From positions 1 through 64,000 of the forward strand of contig WRPE01000005.1 of NCBI GenBank assembly GCA_009773315.1: a DNA stretch of 64,000 nt, read 5' to 3'. Of the stretch, positions 1 through 9,323 are shown piece after piece. Source of the stretch: Syntrophaceae bacterium. GTDB taxonomy: Bacteria > Desulfobacterota > Syntrophia > Syntrophales > Smithellaceae. Each line of letters starts with the position of its first letter. Within the stretch, counting starts at the first letter, position 1. The notes under the pieces are model-generated. The model had not been told where the DNA came from. It did no database searches and was given only the letters and a program-made list of their open reading frames with translations. A program made the position numbers and the translations under genes.

Positions 1-125
1 TATATGCCATATTTTAAATATTTTGTCAAGAAAAAATTGCTGTTTATTGAATTATTTTAATGCGTTAAATGACTTTTGACTTTTTACAGGGGCATCAAAC
101 TTAAATCTTAAAACTTAAAACTTTT

Positions 126-1697
126 TTACAACGGTATATTATTATGCTTCTTTTCCAGGCGCGCTTCTTTCTTATCCTTCATAACATCGAGCACTGCGAT
201 AATACGTTTGCGCGTTTCCCGCGGAAGGATAATTTCTTCAATAGCACCCAGCGAGGCCGCGAAATATGGGTTATTGAATTTTGCTTCATAGCCCGCGATC
301 AGTTCCGCGCGTTTGGCAGTCGGATCGGTTGCGGCGGCGATTTCACTGCGGTAAATGATGTTGCAGGCGCCTTCCGCGCCCATCACGGCGATTTCCGCCG
401 TCGGCCAGGCCATAACATAATCCGCCCCTAACTGCTTGCAGCACATGCCGATATAAGATCCACCGTAATCTTTACGGGTCACGACGGTAATTTTCGGGAC
501 GGTGGCCTCGGAATAAGCGTGCAGCAGTTTCGCGCCGTGGCGGATAATGCCCGCCCATTCCTGATCCTTACCGGGCATGTAACCGGGCACGTCGGCAAAG
601 GTCAAAAGCGGAATATTGAAGGCGTCACAAAAACGGATGAAGCGTGAAGCCTTGTCCGAGGCGTTTACATTGAGCACGCCCGCGTAAAACATGGGATTGT
701 TGGCAATGACACCGACTGGTTTGCCCATGACGCGAATCAGCGCGACGATAATATTTTGCGCCCATTGTTCGTGCAGTTCAAATATTTCGTTATGATCGGC
801 AACGGCTTTAATAACATTTTTCATATTGTAGGCGCGGGCTGCCTTATCCGGGATGGCTTTATCCAGTTCCGGACATTCCCGGTCGGGTTTGTCGGTTGAC
901 AGAACCACGGGCAGTGGCGAATTGCAACTGTCGGGCAGGTATGAAAGCAGAATTTTTATCTTGTCGATGCAGTCTTTATCATTATCCGTCACAACATGGC
1001 AAACGCCGCTTTTGGACGCATGCGCGACTGCGCCGCCCAACTGTTCCTGCGTGACGTCTTCACCGATCACCGCCTTGATCACTTCCGGACCGGTGATGTA
1101 CATATAGGATGTGTTTTTCACCATGAATATCCAATCGGTAAGCGCGGGCGAATAAACCGCACCGCCCGCCGTCGGCCCCATGATAGCCGTGATTTGAGGA
1201 ATGTAACCGGAGGCGATGGTATTGCGGTAAAAGATGCCGCCATAGCCTTCCAGAGAGGGGACGCCTTCCTGAATTCTGGCGCCACCGGAATCGTTGATGG
1301 CGATAAATGGCTTTTGCGCGGCAATGGCCATGTCCATCACTTTCCAGATTTTCTTGGCGTGCATTTCGCCCAGCGTGCCGCCCGCGCTGGTGAAGTCCTG
1401 GGAAGCGGCAAACACGGTGCGGCAGTTAACTTTGCCAAAACCCGTGATGACGCCGTCGGCCGGAATGTCCTTTTTATCCATGCCAAACAGGGTCGAATGG
1501 TGCTGCACAAAAAGCTGAACTTCCTGAAAAGTTCCCTGATCGAATAAATGATCCAGACGTTCACGGGCCGTCAGCTTCCCGCCGTCATGTTGTTTTTTTA
1601 CCTGCTTTGCGCCGCCCATCTGCATCAGGGCCCCAACTTTTTCTTCAAATATTTTGATTTTCCCCTGGGTGGTCGCTTTTTGTAAATCGTCACTCAT
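126..1697 (-). CDS. Acyl-CoA carboxyltransferase subunit (propionyl/methylmalonyl-CoA type)
   Basis: Biotin-dependent carboxyltransferase of the PccB/MmdA family, 523 aa, the family's usual length. It moves CO2 between biotin and an acyl-CoA; in anaerobes the same fold serves as the alpha subunit of Na+-pumping decarboxylases. The crotonase-like halves are visible: an N-half with SGGARIQEGV (about residue 137) and GPTAGGAVYSPAL, and a C-half with PGYMPG and KQLGADYVMAWPTAE. The ORF track starts at 1805, but the start is ATG 1697 (MSDDLQK), preceded by AAGGAGA with a 6-nt spacer; the upstream 36 codons are unlike the family. No biotin carrier, biotin carboxylase or membrane beta subunit lies next to it, so carboxylase versus decarboxylase cannot be decided. 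Confidence 0.88.
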   Translation of the reverse strand: MSDDLQKATTQGKIKIFEEKVGALMQMGGAKQVKKQHDGGKLTARERLDHLFDQGTFQEVQLFVQHHSTLFGMDKKDIPADGVITGFGKVNCRTVFAASQDFTSAGGTLGEMHAKKIWKVMDMAIAAQKPFIAINDSGGARIQEGVPSLEGYGGIFYRNTIASGYIPQITAIMGPTAGGAVYSPALTDWIFMVKNTSYMYITGPEVIKAVIGEDVTQEQLGGAVAHASKSGVCHVVTDNDKDCIDKIKILLSYLPDSCNSPLPVVLSTDKPDRECPELDKAIPDKAARAYNMKNVIKAVADHNEIFELHEQWAQNIIVALIRVMGKPVGVIANNPMFYAGVLNVNASDKASRFIRFCDAFNIPLLTFADVPGYMPGKDQEWAGIIRHGAKLLHAYSEATVPKITVVTRKDYGGSYIGMCCKQLGADYVMAWPTAEIAVMGAEGACNIIYRSEIAAATDPTAKRAELIAGYEAKFNNPYFAASLGAIEEIILPRETRKRIIAVLDVMKDKKEARLEKKHNNIPL

Positions 1698-1858
1698 AAA
1701 TAGTCTCCTTGATGTTGAGTTTTTTGTCTTGACCCGATTTTGGGCGTCAGTTACTATCACGACTGATAAAACATTGCCTTGAGAAGGCCATGGATTGAAG
1801 TCCATTGATTTTATGCTTAACCTTTTTGGAAAAAACTGGCAAGTACTATTAATAAGAT

Positions 1859-2596
1859 ATGCGTAACTTTAAAATTATTATAGAATATGACGGTGCGGCA
1901 TACGTCGGCTGGCAGAGGCAGAAAAACGGTGTTTCGATTCAGCAGCTACTGGAAGAAGCCTTTGGCGTGATCACCGCCGGCAAGGTCACTTTGGTCGGCT
2001 CAGGCCGGACAGATGCCGGTGTGCATGCCATCAATCAGGTCGCCAATTTCAGAAGTCCCACGATGCTGCCGGTTGAAAGACTATTCCGGGGCGTCAACAG
2101 TATTTTACCTCCGGATATCGTGGTGAAGAAGCTCGAGGAGGTTCCTATCGATTTTCACGCCCAACACGACGTCAAAAGCAAGGTGTATGTTTACCGGATC
2201 TGCAATCAGAATTTAAGACAGGTTTTGGGGCGCGAATACTTCTGGTTCATCCGTTATCCGCTGGATTTGGAAAAAATGCGCAAAGCAGCGCAATACCTGC
2301 CGGGCACCCATGATTTTTCCTGTTTTTGCGCCACCGGCACGGATGTTAAGGATCGCGTGCGGACGATCACCGATATCGTCATTGAAACCGGCCCCGACGG
2401 TTTGATTGAAATTACAGTGGAAGCAAGGGGATTTTTGAAGTATATGGTGCGTAATATCGTCGGGACGCTTACGGAAGTCGCCCGCGGTAAAAGACAACCG
2501 GAAGAGATGAAGGAAATTATTGATTCACGCAACCGCAACATTGCCGGGGCAACTGCACCCGCCTGCGGTCTCTTTTTGAAAGAGGTCAAATACTGA
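1859..2596 (+). CDS. truA: tRNA pseudouridine(38-40) synthase TruA
   Basis: Converts uridines 38-40 of the tRNA anticodon arm to pseudouridine. The protein is 245 aa, standard length, with the family start (IIEYDGAAYVGWQRQ) and the catalytic motif GRTDAGVHA, whose Asp is residue 52. The later YMVRNIVGTLTEVARG segment is also typical. The ATG at 1859 is the only sensible start. It is divergent from the carboxyltransferase (161-nt gap). The stop TGA is separated from the next gene's ATG by only three bases, so truA and rfbD are probably co-transcribed. Confidence 0.95.
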   Translation: MRNFKIIIEYDGAAYVGWQRQKNGVSIQQLLEEAFGVITAGKVTLVGSGRTDAGVHAINQVANFRSPTMLPVERLFRGVNSILPPDIVVKKLEEVPIDFHAQHDVKSKVYVYRICNQNLRQVLGREYFWFIRYPLDLEKMRKAAQYLPGTHDFSCFCATGTDVKDRVRTITDIVIETGPDGLIEITVEARGFLKYMVRNIVGTLTEVARGKRQPEEMKEIIDSRNRNIAGATAPACGLFLKEVKY

Positions 2597-2599
2597 TTG

Positions 2600-3463
2600 A
2601 TGAAAATATTGTTATTGGGACATAAAGGAATGCTGGGCAACGATTTGGCCGCACAGTTTCGTTATCGGCATGACGTGATCGGCATGGATATGGGCGATAT
2701 CGACATCACCCGCGAGGATGAATGCCAAAAAGCGATTCGGGAAACCAAACCACAGATTGTGCTGAACGCCGCCGGCTATACCAACGTGGACGGCTGCGAA
2801 AAAGCCAAAGAAGAATGCTTTGCCGTAAACGCCGAAGCGGTAAAGAATATTGCCCACGCCTGCCGCGGCCGGAACATTACCATCGTTCATTTCAGCACGG
2901 ACTATGTGTTTGACGGAACCGGCAACCGCCCCTATGTGGAAGAGGATATCTGCAATCCGATCAATGTATATGGGGCGTCCAAACTGGCCGGTGAGAATCA
3001 TCTGCGAACGATTACCGACAACTATATTCTGATCCGCTCGGCCTGGCTTTATGGCGCGAAGGGGAAAAACTTTGTGCAGGCCATTCTGGACCAGGCGAAG
3101 GCGACGGGCAAACTAACCGTGGTGGATGATCAAACGGGTTCGCCCACTTGCACGCGAGATCTGGCCGCCGCGACGGAGTTGCTGCTCGATAAAAATACCC
3201 GGGGCGTCTTTCATCTCACCAACCGCGGGCATTGCACCTGGTATGAATTCGCGAAAAAAATATTAAAAGAAGCGCACATGGACCATGTCGAAATCTCCCC
3301 GATCAAAACCGCCGAGGCGCAAAGGGCAGCCCTGAGACCGGCCTACAGCGTTCTCGGCATGCAAAAGTTCATTGCCGCAACAGGGAAGACCATGCAGCCC
3401 TGGCAACTGGCCTTTCAGGATTATTATCAGCATCTGACCAGCCGGACGTGCTGCAGTGCTTGA
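2600..3463 (+). CDS. rfbD: dTDP-4-dehydrorhamnose reductase
   Basis: Short-chain dehydrogenase-type sugar reductase of the RmlD family (287 aa), which makes dTDP-L-rhamnose for surface polysaccharide. The Rossmann motif GHKGMLGNDL is at the N-terminus. FSTDYVFDG and the YGASK catalytic Tyr-x3-Lys (Y124, K128) are in place, as are the late family motifs GSPTCTRDLA and the RPAYSVL substrate segment. The track's start is a TTG at 2597; the ATG three bases on is preferred. The rest of the rhamnose pathway (rfbA, B, C) is not in this window. Confidence 0.9.
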   Translation: MKILLLGHKGMLGNDLAAQFRYRHDVIGMDMGDIDITREDECQKAIRETKPQIVLNAAGYTNVDGCEKAKEECFAVNAEAVKNIAHACRGRNITIVHFSTDYVFDGTGNRPYVEEDICNPINVYGASKLAGENHLRTITDNYILIRSAWLYGAKGKNFVQAILDQAKATGKLTVVDDQTGSPTCTRDLAAATELLLDKNTRGVFHLTNRGHCTWYEFAKKILKEAHMDHVEISPIKTAEAQRAALRPAYSVLGMQKFIAATGKTMQPWQLAFQDYYQHLTSRTCCSA

Positions 3464-3552
3464 GATTTATATACGCGAGTGAAAAGAAAGTATTCAGGCA
3501 GGATGTCGTTTGTGTTAATTAATTTCTCCGCATAAATTATGGAGGACAAATC

Positions 3553-6300
3553 ATGAGCAAAAAAACAAAACAACTGATGCCTTTACTGATCATTCCGGCG
3601 GTTATTTTTCTGCAGAGCTGCCTGGTCTCAACACCATCCACCCTCATCACACCCGAAATCCGATCCTTGTATGGAGGGGAATATAAAGTCGGTCCCTACA
3701 TGAAAGAGCATATTCCCCTCTCGGTTGCCGTTTTGCCTTTTATTGATTTATCCGGAAGCAAAGAAGGGGCAACCGCCATGCGGCTGGGATTCTATAACCA
3801 TTTCAGCTCCGTTCCCTTCAAAGATATGGAACTCTATAAGGTGGATGATTTACTGACCAAAGCGGGACTCACCGATCCGGCCGTGATCCACAAAACATCG
3901 CCGCAAAAACTGGGTGCCATTCTGGGTGTTGACGCGGTTATTTTGGGAGAGGTATCAGACTTCGATAAATATTTTTTAGTTCTCTATTCACAGGTTGCCG
4001 TGGGCGCAGAGGTCAAAATGTACGATACAAAGACCGGCACGTTTCTCTGGAGCGGCAAGCACAAGGTGCGCAAGCACGAAGGTGGTATCTCCACCAATCC
4101 GGTTGGCCTTATCGCCACGGTGATTGCGACGGCGCTAAATGTCCGCGATATTCAACTGCTGCGCGCCAACGATGACCTGTTCCGCGATATGGTCAAAACC
4201 ATTCCAGCGCCCTCGCTGGCCCAGGCCAAACGCCCGCCGACCATTGCACTTTTAACCCAGGATACCAAAGGGCAGCCCAAAAAAGCAGGCGATGAAATCA
4301 AGGTTGTTATTCAGGGAGCGCCAAATATGCAGGCCTCATTTGACATTGGTCAATACCGGAAGCGAATTGAAATGCAGGAGGTCGAACCGGGCGGTTATTA
4401 TGGCGTCTATAAAGTTGTGCCGGGGGACAATATTGAAAAAGCCATCGTGACCGGTTACCTGACGGACGATTCCGGAAATACCACCCAATGGGTGGATGCG
4501 ATAGGGTCCGTCACGCTCGATACCACCGCACCGGAAAAACCGGAGCACATCACCTGCATCGGTCGCAATCAGATCGTCGGGCTTCGCTGGGATAAATCCG
4601 CGGCGGCGGATCTGTCCGGTTATATCATTTACCGTTCCGACTCACCGCTCTCCGGCCACATCCGGATCGGTAAAACGGAATTTAACGAATTTAGCGACAT
4701 GGATAAAAATCTGGTTAACGCCAAGATGTATTATTACCGCGTGACGGCCGTGGATTTTGCCGGAAATGAAAGCCAGATGGCACAAGCGCAGGGCATGCCG
4801 GTTGCCCCGGGACCAACGCCTGTCTCCGGCGTCATCGAAACGGATACCGTCTGGTATTCCGGCGCCAGCCCATACATCATTATTGCTGACGTGGTTGTGA
4901 AAGACAAGGCGCTTTTGACCATCGAACCGGGAACGAAAATCAAATCAAAAAATGGCGGTTTGATCATTGAAGGACGCATTGCGGCGCAGGGAGACAATGA
5001 TAACATTATCAGTTTTGATGCGCTGGAAGACGACAAATTGTGGTCGGGAATTACATTTTCGGGCGTCAAAGACCGGGAAAACAAAATGATGTTTGTCCGG
5101 GTGAAGGGTGCACGGACAGCCATCAACTGCCAGGCGTCCTCGCCGCTCATTGAAAATTCCGAGTTTGCGGGCAATGCCGATGTGCTGAAAATTGCGGGCG
5201 CGTTTTCCAAACCGCTCATCATCAAGAATGCCATTTATAAAAACAAGGGCGTTGCCATATCCGTAAGCGACGGGGCATCGCCCAGAATCGTGGGAAATTC
5301 CATCTACGATAATAGCGGCGCCGGTCTGACCGCGCAATCCGCCACACCGGAGATTGTCCAAAATACCATCACGCGAAACAGGAATAACGGAATTGAAGTT
5401 CGGGGCGCGCAGGCTATTATTCGCCAAAACAATCTGTCCGATAATTCTCCGTATAATATGACCAGTGCGATGAACGGCACCTCCGTCAAAGCACAAGACA
5501 ACTGGTGGGGCAGCGCGAAAGCTTCGGACATCCTTGCAGGCATTTCCGGACGTGTCGATATTCGTTTTGTGCTTGATGCGCCCTGGCCGCAGGGGAAGCC
5601 CCTGGCCGTGCCTGTCTTGGACAAACATCTCGGCGGCGCGATCAAGACGGATTCCTATTTGATTCTATCCAACAGTCCATACCGGATTACGAAGGATGTG
5701 GTGATTGACGGTGGGGCAACGCTTTACATCGAGGCGGGTGTTGTTCTGGAATTTGAGCAAAAATCGACGTTTATAACGCAAAACGGAGGCATCATCGCAC
5801 GAGGAACCAAAGAAAGACCCATTACATTCACAGCCGCTTCCGCGTCGCCCGCGCCCGGTTTTTACGCCAGTGTCGTGCAATTTGTCGCCCCCACCCGGGT
5901 CAACAGTTCCTTTTCGTACTGTATCGTGAAATACGCCGCAACCGCGTTTGATATTTACGCGGGGTCGCCGGAAATTTCGCACAGCTACATCGCGCATTCC
6001 TCTCAGAGCGCCATATACTGCCGCAAGGAAGCGACACCGGTCATTTCCTTTAACACCTTCGCAACAAATGCGGGTGAAGGCGCGATTGTGTGCTTCGGAA
6101 GAGCCAATCCTAAAATATTTCAGAATAATTTTATCGGCAATGTCTGGGCTATTCAGAGCGTTTCATCAATTTATATCGACGCTCGTCATAACTGGTGGGG
6201 CGCGTCGCCTCCCGATCCCAAAGTGATTTGGGGAGAAAACATCAACATTAAACCCTGGTTGACAAAAGAAAACCCCGACGCTTTCAAGATAAATCATTGA
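3553..6300 (+). CDS. Lipoprotein: GNA1162-like (DUF799) domain + FN3 + parallel beta-helix
   Basis: A 915-aa predicted lipoprotein. The signal peptide ends in a lipobox-like LQSC (Cys about residue 23), so it is probably anchored to the outer membrane. Residues about 50-215 resemble the GNA1162/DUF799 family (VAVLPFIDLSG, then ILGVDAVILGEVSDF). A Big/FN3-like stretch at about 235-415 contains DTTAPEKP and YYYRVTAVDFAGNES. The rest carries two NosD/PbH1-type beta-helix blocks, each starting with an IEPG/IEAG 'heater' motif and each ending in the same HNWWG/DNWWG turn. RBS GGAGGACAAATC precedes the ATG. The ligand is unknown; an envelope polysaccharide- or metal-related role is guesswork. The fusion of these three parts is unusual. 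Confidence 0.75.
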   Translation: MSKKTKQLMPLLIIPAVIFLQSCLVSTPSTLITPEIRSLYGGEYKVGPYMKEHIPLSVAVLPFIDLSGSKEGATAMRLGFYNHFSSVPFKDMELYKVDDLLTKAGLTDPAVIHKTSPQKLGAILGVDAVILGEVSDFDKYFLVLYSQVAVGAEVKMYDTKTGTFLWSGKHKVRKHEGGISTNPVGLIATVIATALNVRDIQLLRANDDLFRDMVKTIPAPSLAQAKRPPTIALLTQDTKGQPKKAGDEIKVVIQGAPNMQASFDIGQYRKRIEMQEVEPGGYYGVYKVVPGDNIEKAIVTGYLTDDSGNTTQWVDAIGSVTLDTTAPEKPEHITCIGRNQIVGLRWDKSAAADLSGYIIYRSDSPLSGHIRIGKTEFNEFSDMDKNLVNAKMYYYRVTAVDFAGNESQMAQAQGMPVAPGPTPVSGVIETDTVWYSGASPYIIIADVVVKDKALLTIEPGTKIKSKNGGLIIEGRIAAQGDNDNIISFDALEDDKLWSGITFSGVKDRENKMMFVRVKGARTAINCQASSPLIENSEFAGNADVLKIAGAFSKPLIIKNAIYKNKGVAISVSDGASPRIVGNSIYDNSGAGLTAQSATPEIVQNTITRNRNNGIEVRGAQAIIRQNNLSDNSPYNMTSAMNGTSVKAQDNWWGSAKASDILAGISGRVDIRFVLDAPWPQGKPLAVPVLDKHLGGAIKTDSYLILSNSPYRITKDVVIDGGATLYIEAGVVLEFEQKSTFITQNGGIIARGTKERPITFTAASASPAPGFYASVVQFVAPTRVNSSFSYCIVKYAATAFDIYAGSPEISHSYIAHSSQSAIYCRKEATPVISFNTFATNAGEGAIVCFGRANPKIFQNNFIGNVWAIQSVSSIYIDARHNWWGASPPDPKVIWGENINIKPWLTKENPDAFKINH

Positions 6301-6352
6301 CGTCGATATTCAATTTTCCAATAGTCCCACTGATTTGAAACAGGAGCAGTCC

Positions 6353-8311
6353 GTGATCTATTTCCGCAATGTCAGTTTGTCTTTTTTAGACAAACAGTTA
6401 TTTGATCAAATCAACTGGACGATTCATCCGAAAGGCCGCATCGGTCTGGTAGGCGATAACGGCACCGGCAAAACCACGCTCTTTCGCGCCATCCTTGATC
6501 AGGTGCATCTCGATTCGGGTTTTATAGACATACCCGACCGGAAACAAAAAAAGATCGGCTACCTACCGCAGGATCTGGTCGAACTCGAAGCAACAGGCCT
6601 GATCGAGTATCTCCGGAAGAAAAGCGGCATTGCCGATCTGGAAGAATCCATCAGAGGACTGGAACAAAGTATTTCGCACGTTAAACCCGACACCCATGAA
6701 TACAGAGAGTTGGCCCGCCACTATGCCGATGCAACAGCTGAATTTTCCGCCCGCGACGGTTATGCTTTTGAAGCGCGGGCCAAGCAAATCCTCAAGGGGT
6801 TCGGCTTTGGCGAAAGTGATTTTGCCAAAACCTGCGATTTGTTCTCCGGTGGATGGAAAATGCGGATTCTCTTGACCGCCATCCTCCTTGAACAACCGGA
6901 CATCATGCTCTTGGACGAACCGACCAACCACCTGGATACGGAAAGTATGGAGTGGCTGGAAAGCTACCTTAAGGATTACCCCGGAACCATCCTGGTGGTG
7001 TCCCACGATCATTTTTTTCTCGACAAAATCGCCACGCAAATCGCGGAACTAGCCGCTTGCCGCATCCACATCTACAAGGGTAACTATACCTATTACTTGT
7101 CTGAAAAAGACCGGCGGATGGAGGCGCTCAAGAAGGAAATGGAGCTGCAAAAAGCGCAAATTAAAAAAATTGAAGAATTCGTAGAACGTTTCCGCTACAA
7201 GGCAAGCAAAGCCGCCCAGGTGCAAAGCCGGGTCAAGATGCTGGAGAAATTTAAGGATATTAAACTGGAGGGCAACTCCCGCAGCGTCGTTATGAGATTC
7301 CCGGAAGGTAAAAAAAGTGTGAAGGAAGTCGTTAAGGTTGTTGATCTTGGGCACTCCTATGGCGATCTAACGGTCTTCTCCGGACTGAATTTTTCGCTTT
7401 TCCGCGGCGACAAGGTTGCCTTCGTGGGTGTGAACGGATCGGGCAAATCAACGCTATCGAGGCTTTTGAGCCTCTCGGAACAGCCCGCCGCAGGTGTCGT
7501 GAAATACGGCGACGGGGTCAACATGGCGTTCTTTTCGCAGGAAACCTCGCAAAATCTCAACTACGCAAACACGATCTGGGAAGAAATCAATTCTGTACCG
7601 ACGACAGCCTGTGACCAGACCAAACGCAATCTGCTGGGTGCGTTTCTCTTTTCCGGCGATGATATTTTCAAATCCGTCGGCATGCTATCAGGCGGCGAAA
7701 AATCGCGTCTGGCTCTTTTAAAAATCATGCTCCTGGACACCAACTTCCTGGTTTTGGATGAACCCACCAACCATCTGGATATCAAGACCAAAGATATTTT
7801 TCAAAACGCGCTGATCAATTATTCCGGTACGGTAGCCATTGTCTCCCATGACCGCTACTTTCTGGATCATCTGGTTAACAAAGTGTTTGAGCTTAAAGAC
7901 GGCAAGATTTTTGATTATCCGGGCAATTATTCCTACTTCATTGAAAAGCGCTCACAAAATGCGGCTGACACGACAGCAAAAAACAATCGCGGCGAGATCG
8001 CTCTCGACCAAACATTAACGTTGAAAGATAAAAAAAGGATTGAAGCAGAAGAACGCAATCGACTCTCGAAGATCAGAAGCACGTTGAAAAAAGAACTGGT
8101 CGCCGTGGAGGGAAAAATCGCAAGCATGGAAGCCAGAAAAGCCGCCCATGAAAAATCTCTGTGCGATCCTGAGACACACAGGAACTCGGTTAAAATCAAG
8201 GAACTCCAGATCGATTTTAAAACCGTTGAAAACGATCTGGAAAACGCCTACCATATCTGGACGGAACTCACCTGCAAGCTGGAAGAGACGGACCCGGCAG
8301 GCGCCGCCTGA
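6353..8311 (+). CDS. ABC-F family ATPase (ribosome-associated type)
   Basis: Soluble tandem-ABC protein (652 aa) without membrane segments, as in the ABC-F translation-factor family (Uup/YheS/EttA). Walker A motifs GDNGTGKTT and GVNGSGKST are paired with LSGG-type signatures (FSGGWKM, LSGGEKSR) and Walker B LLDEPTNHLD / VLDEPTNHLD. The inter-domain linker is the typical charged helix with FRYKASKAAQVQSR. A C-terminal coiled coil (KDKKRIEAEERNRL onward) resembles that of Uup. The start is probably GTG 6353 (MIYFRN), 6 nt after AGGAG; the track begins at a TTG six codons upstream. It sits 52 nt after the lipoprotein gene. Confidence 0.88.
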   Translation: MIYFRNVSLSFLDKQLFDQINWTIHPKGRIGLVGDNGTGKTTLFRAILDQVHLDSGFIDIPDRKQKKIGYLPQDLVELEATGLIEYLRKKSGIADLEESIRGLEQSISHVKPDTHEYRELARHYADATAEFSARDGYAFEARAKQILKGFGFGESDFAKTCDLFSGGWKMRILLTAILLEQPDIMLLDEPTNHLDTESMEWLESYLKDYPGTILVVSHDHFFLDKIATQIAELAACRIHIYKGNYTYYLSEKDRRMEALKKEMELQKAQIKKIEEFVERFRYKASKAAQVQSRVKMLEKFKDIKLEGNSRSVVMRFPEGKKSVKEVVKVVDLGHSYGDLTVFSGLNFSLFRGDKVAFVGVNGSGKSTLSRLLSLSEQPAAGVVKYGDGVNMAFFSQETSQNLNYANTIWEEINSVPTTACDQTKRNLLGAFLFSGDDIFKSVGMLSGGEKSRLALLKIMLLDTNFLVLDEPTNHLDIKTKDIFQNALINYSGTVAIVSHDRYFLDHLVNKVFELKDGKIFDYPGNYSYFIEKRSQNAADTTAKNNRGEIALDQTLTLKDKKRIEAEERNRLSKIRSTLKKELVAVEGKIASMEARKAAHEKSLCDPETHRNSVKIKELQIDFKTVENDLENAYHIWTELTCKLEETDPAGAA

Positions 8312-8331
8312 CCTGCCAACTTCCTGATTAT

Positions 8332-8850
8332 TTACGCCCCGTCCAATCCCGATTTTTCCACATGCTGATACCAGGTGGCCGGATCGGCCAGAAATTCTCC
8401 CGTATCCTTAAGCGACAGCAGATGCTCGCGCTCGACTGCGGCTAGCATATTAAAAAACGCTATCTCTTTCGGGTCCGTGCATTGGCTTCCCAGTTTGGTG
8501 TATAGCGCGACACCACGCGCTTCAAAATCAATGGCCGTGCGGATGGCTTTGAGTTCATCCTCCGTGCCGGTAATACGGGCAGACTTTTTACCGGACATGG
8601 ATTTTAAGATGGTCCCTGCTAATGATTTCTTCACTTTCAGGGGAACGGTGGCCGGCCATTTCTTCTGCTCGGTCCATTTATCATGGAGTTTTTTCAGCAT
8701 TTCGTGATGTTCTTTTTCCTCATCAGCAATCTGCTTGAACATGTTTTTACCCGCCATATTCTTGGTTTTCCGAGCCTGGCCCAGGTAAAACTCGCGCTCT
8801 TTTTCTTCATTTTCCAGAGCAAAAGCCAATGCGTTCATTCTTCTATCCAT
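8332..8850 (-). CDS. Ferritin-like / rubrerythrin-family diiron protein
   Basis: A 172-aa ferritin-like four-helix protein without a rubredoxin tail. The Glu/ExxH ligands are visible: ENEEKEREFY, then DEEKEHHEML, then DFEARGVALYTKL and AAVEREHLLSL. Members act in peroxide defence or iron handling in anaerobes; the substrate here is unknown. The start is ATG 8850, preceded by AAGGGGGT with a 7-nt spacer; the track start at 8982 would add 44 unrelated residues. It lies downstream of the Na/Pi transporter on the same strand, converging with the ABC-F gene. Confidence 0.85.
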   Translation of the reverse strand: MDRRMNALAFALENEEKEREFYLGQARKTKNMAGKNMFKQIADEEKEHHEMLKKLHDKWTEQKKWPATVPLKVKKSLAGTILKSMSGKKSARITGTEDELKAIRTAIDFEARGVALYTKLGSQCTDPKEIAFFNMLAAVEREHLLSLKDTGEFLADPATWYQHVEKSGLDGA

Positions 8851-8942
8851 GAATAGTACCCCCTTTGGCGGATGATCATATTTGTGCAACATTATAGAAG
8901 ATATTATCAATTCGGGCAATACGTTTTTCAAACGACATGCTG

Positions 8943-9323
8943 CTACTGAATATCCCGGATATATTCTGCCATATTGTTGCAAAGATCAGATATGCGTTCC
9001 AGATGACCAAGCATTTCAACAAAGATGGGACCGGCTTCCGGGCTGCATTCGCGCTGATGGAATCTTTTCAGATGATTATCAAGCGATTCCTTGACCCGAA
9101 CATCGACGTCCTCCTCACGGCGGATGACGTCCTTCACTGTTTCAGCATTGAAAATTTCCGTCAAAATCGAGGCGTCACGAAGATTGCACTCCACCAGTGA
9201 AAGAATGTCCTGAAGTTCTCTTTCTCCGCAATTGCTGAACTTTATCTTACGCGAAGCCTGCTCTCCGGCCAGAGCGCTGATCGACTGGATATGGTTGCCG
9301 ATGCTTTTAATATCTCCGGCCAT
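8943..9323 (-). CDS. PhoU-like C-terminal domain of the Na/Pi cotransporter (out of frame)
   Basis: This frame encodes a helical PhoU-like stretch from MAGDIKSIGNHIQSIS to LGHLERISDLCNNMAEYI, the usual C-terminal domain of NptA-type transporters. The ORF track extends it upstream to 9527, but that part is a shadow of the membrane domain. One extra base before the ATG at 9323 would join the two frames into one protein, so this is either a natural single-base deletion, an assembly error, or a separate 126-aa protein started from ATG 9323. No ribosome-binding site precedes that ATG, which favours the frameshift reading. Confidence 0.7.
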   Translation of the reverse strand: MAGDIKSIGNHIQSISALAGEQASRKIKFSNCGERELQDILSLVECNLRDASILTEIFNAETVKDVIRREEDVDVRVKESLDNHLKRFHQRECSPEAGPIFVEMLGHLERISDLCNNMAEYIRDIQ

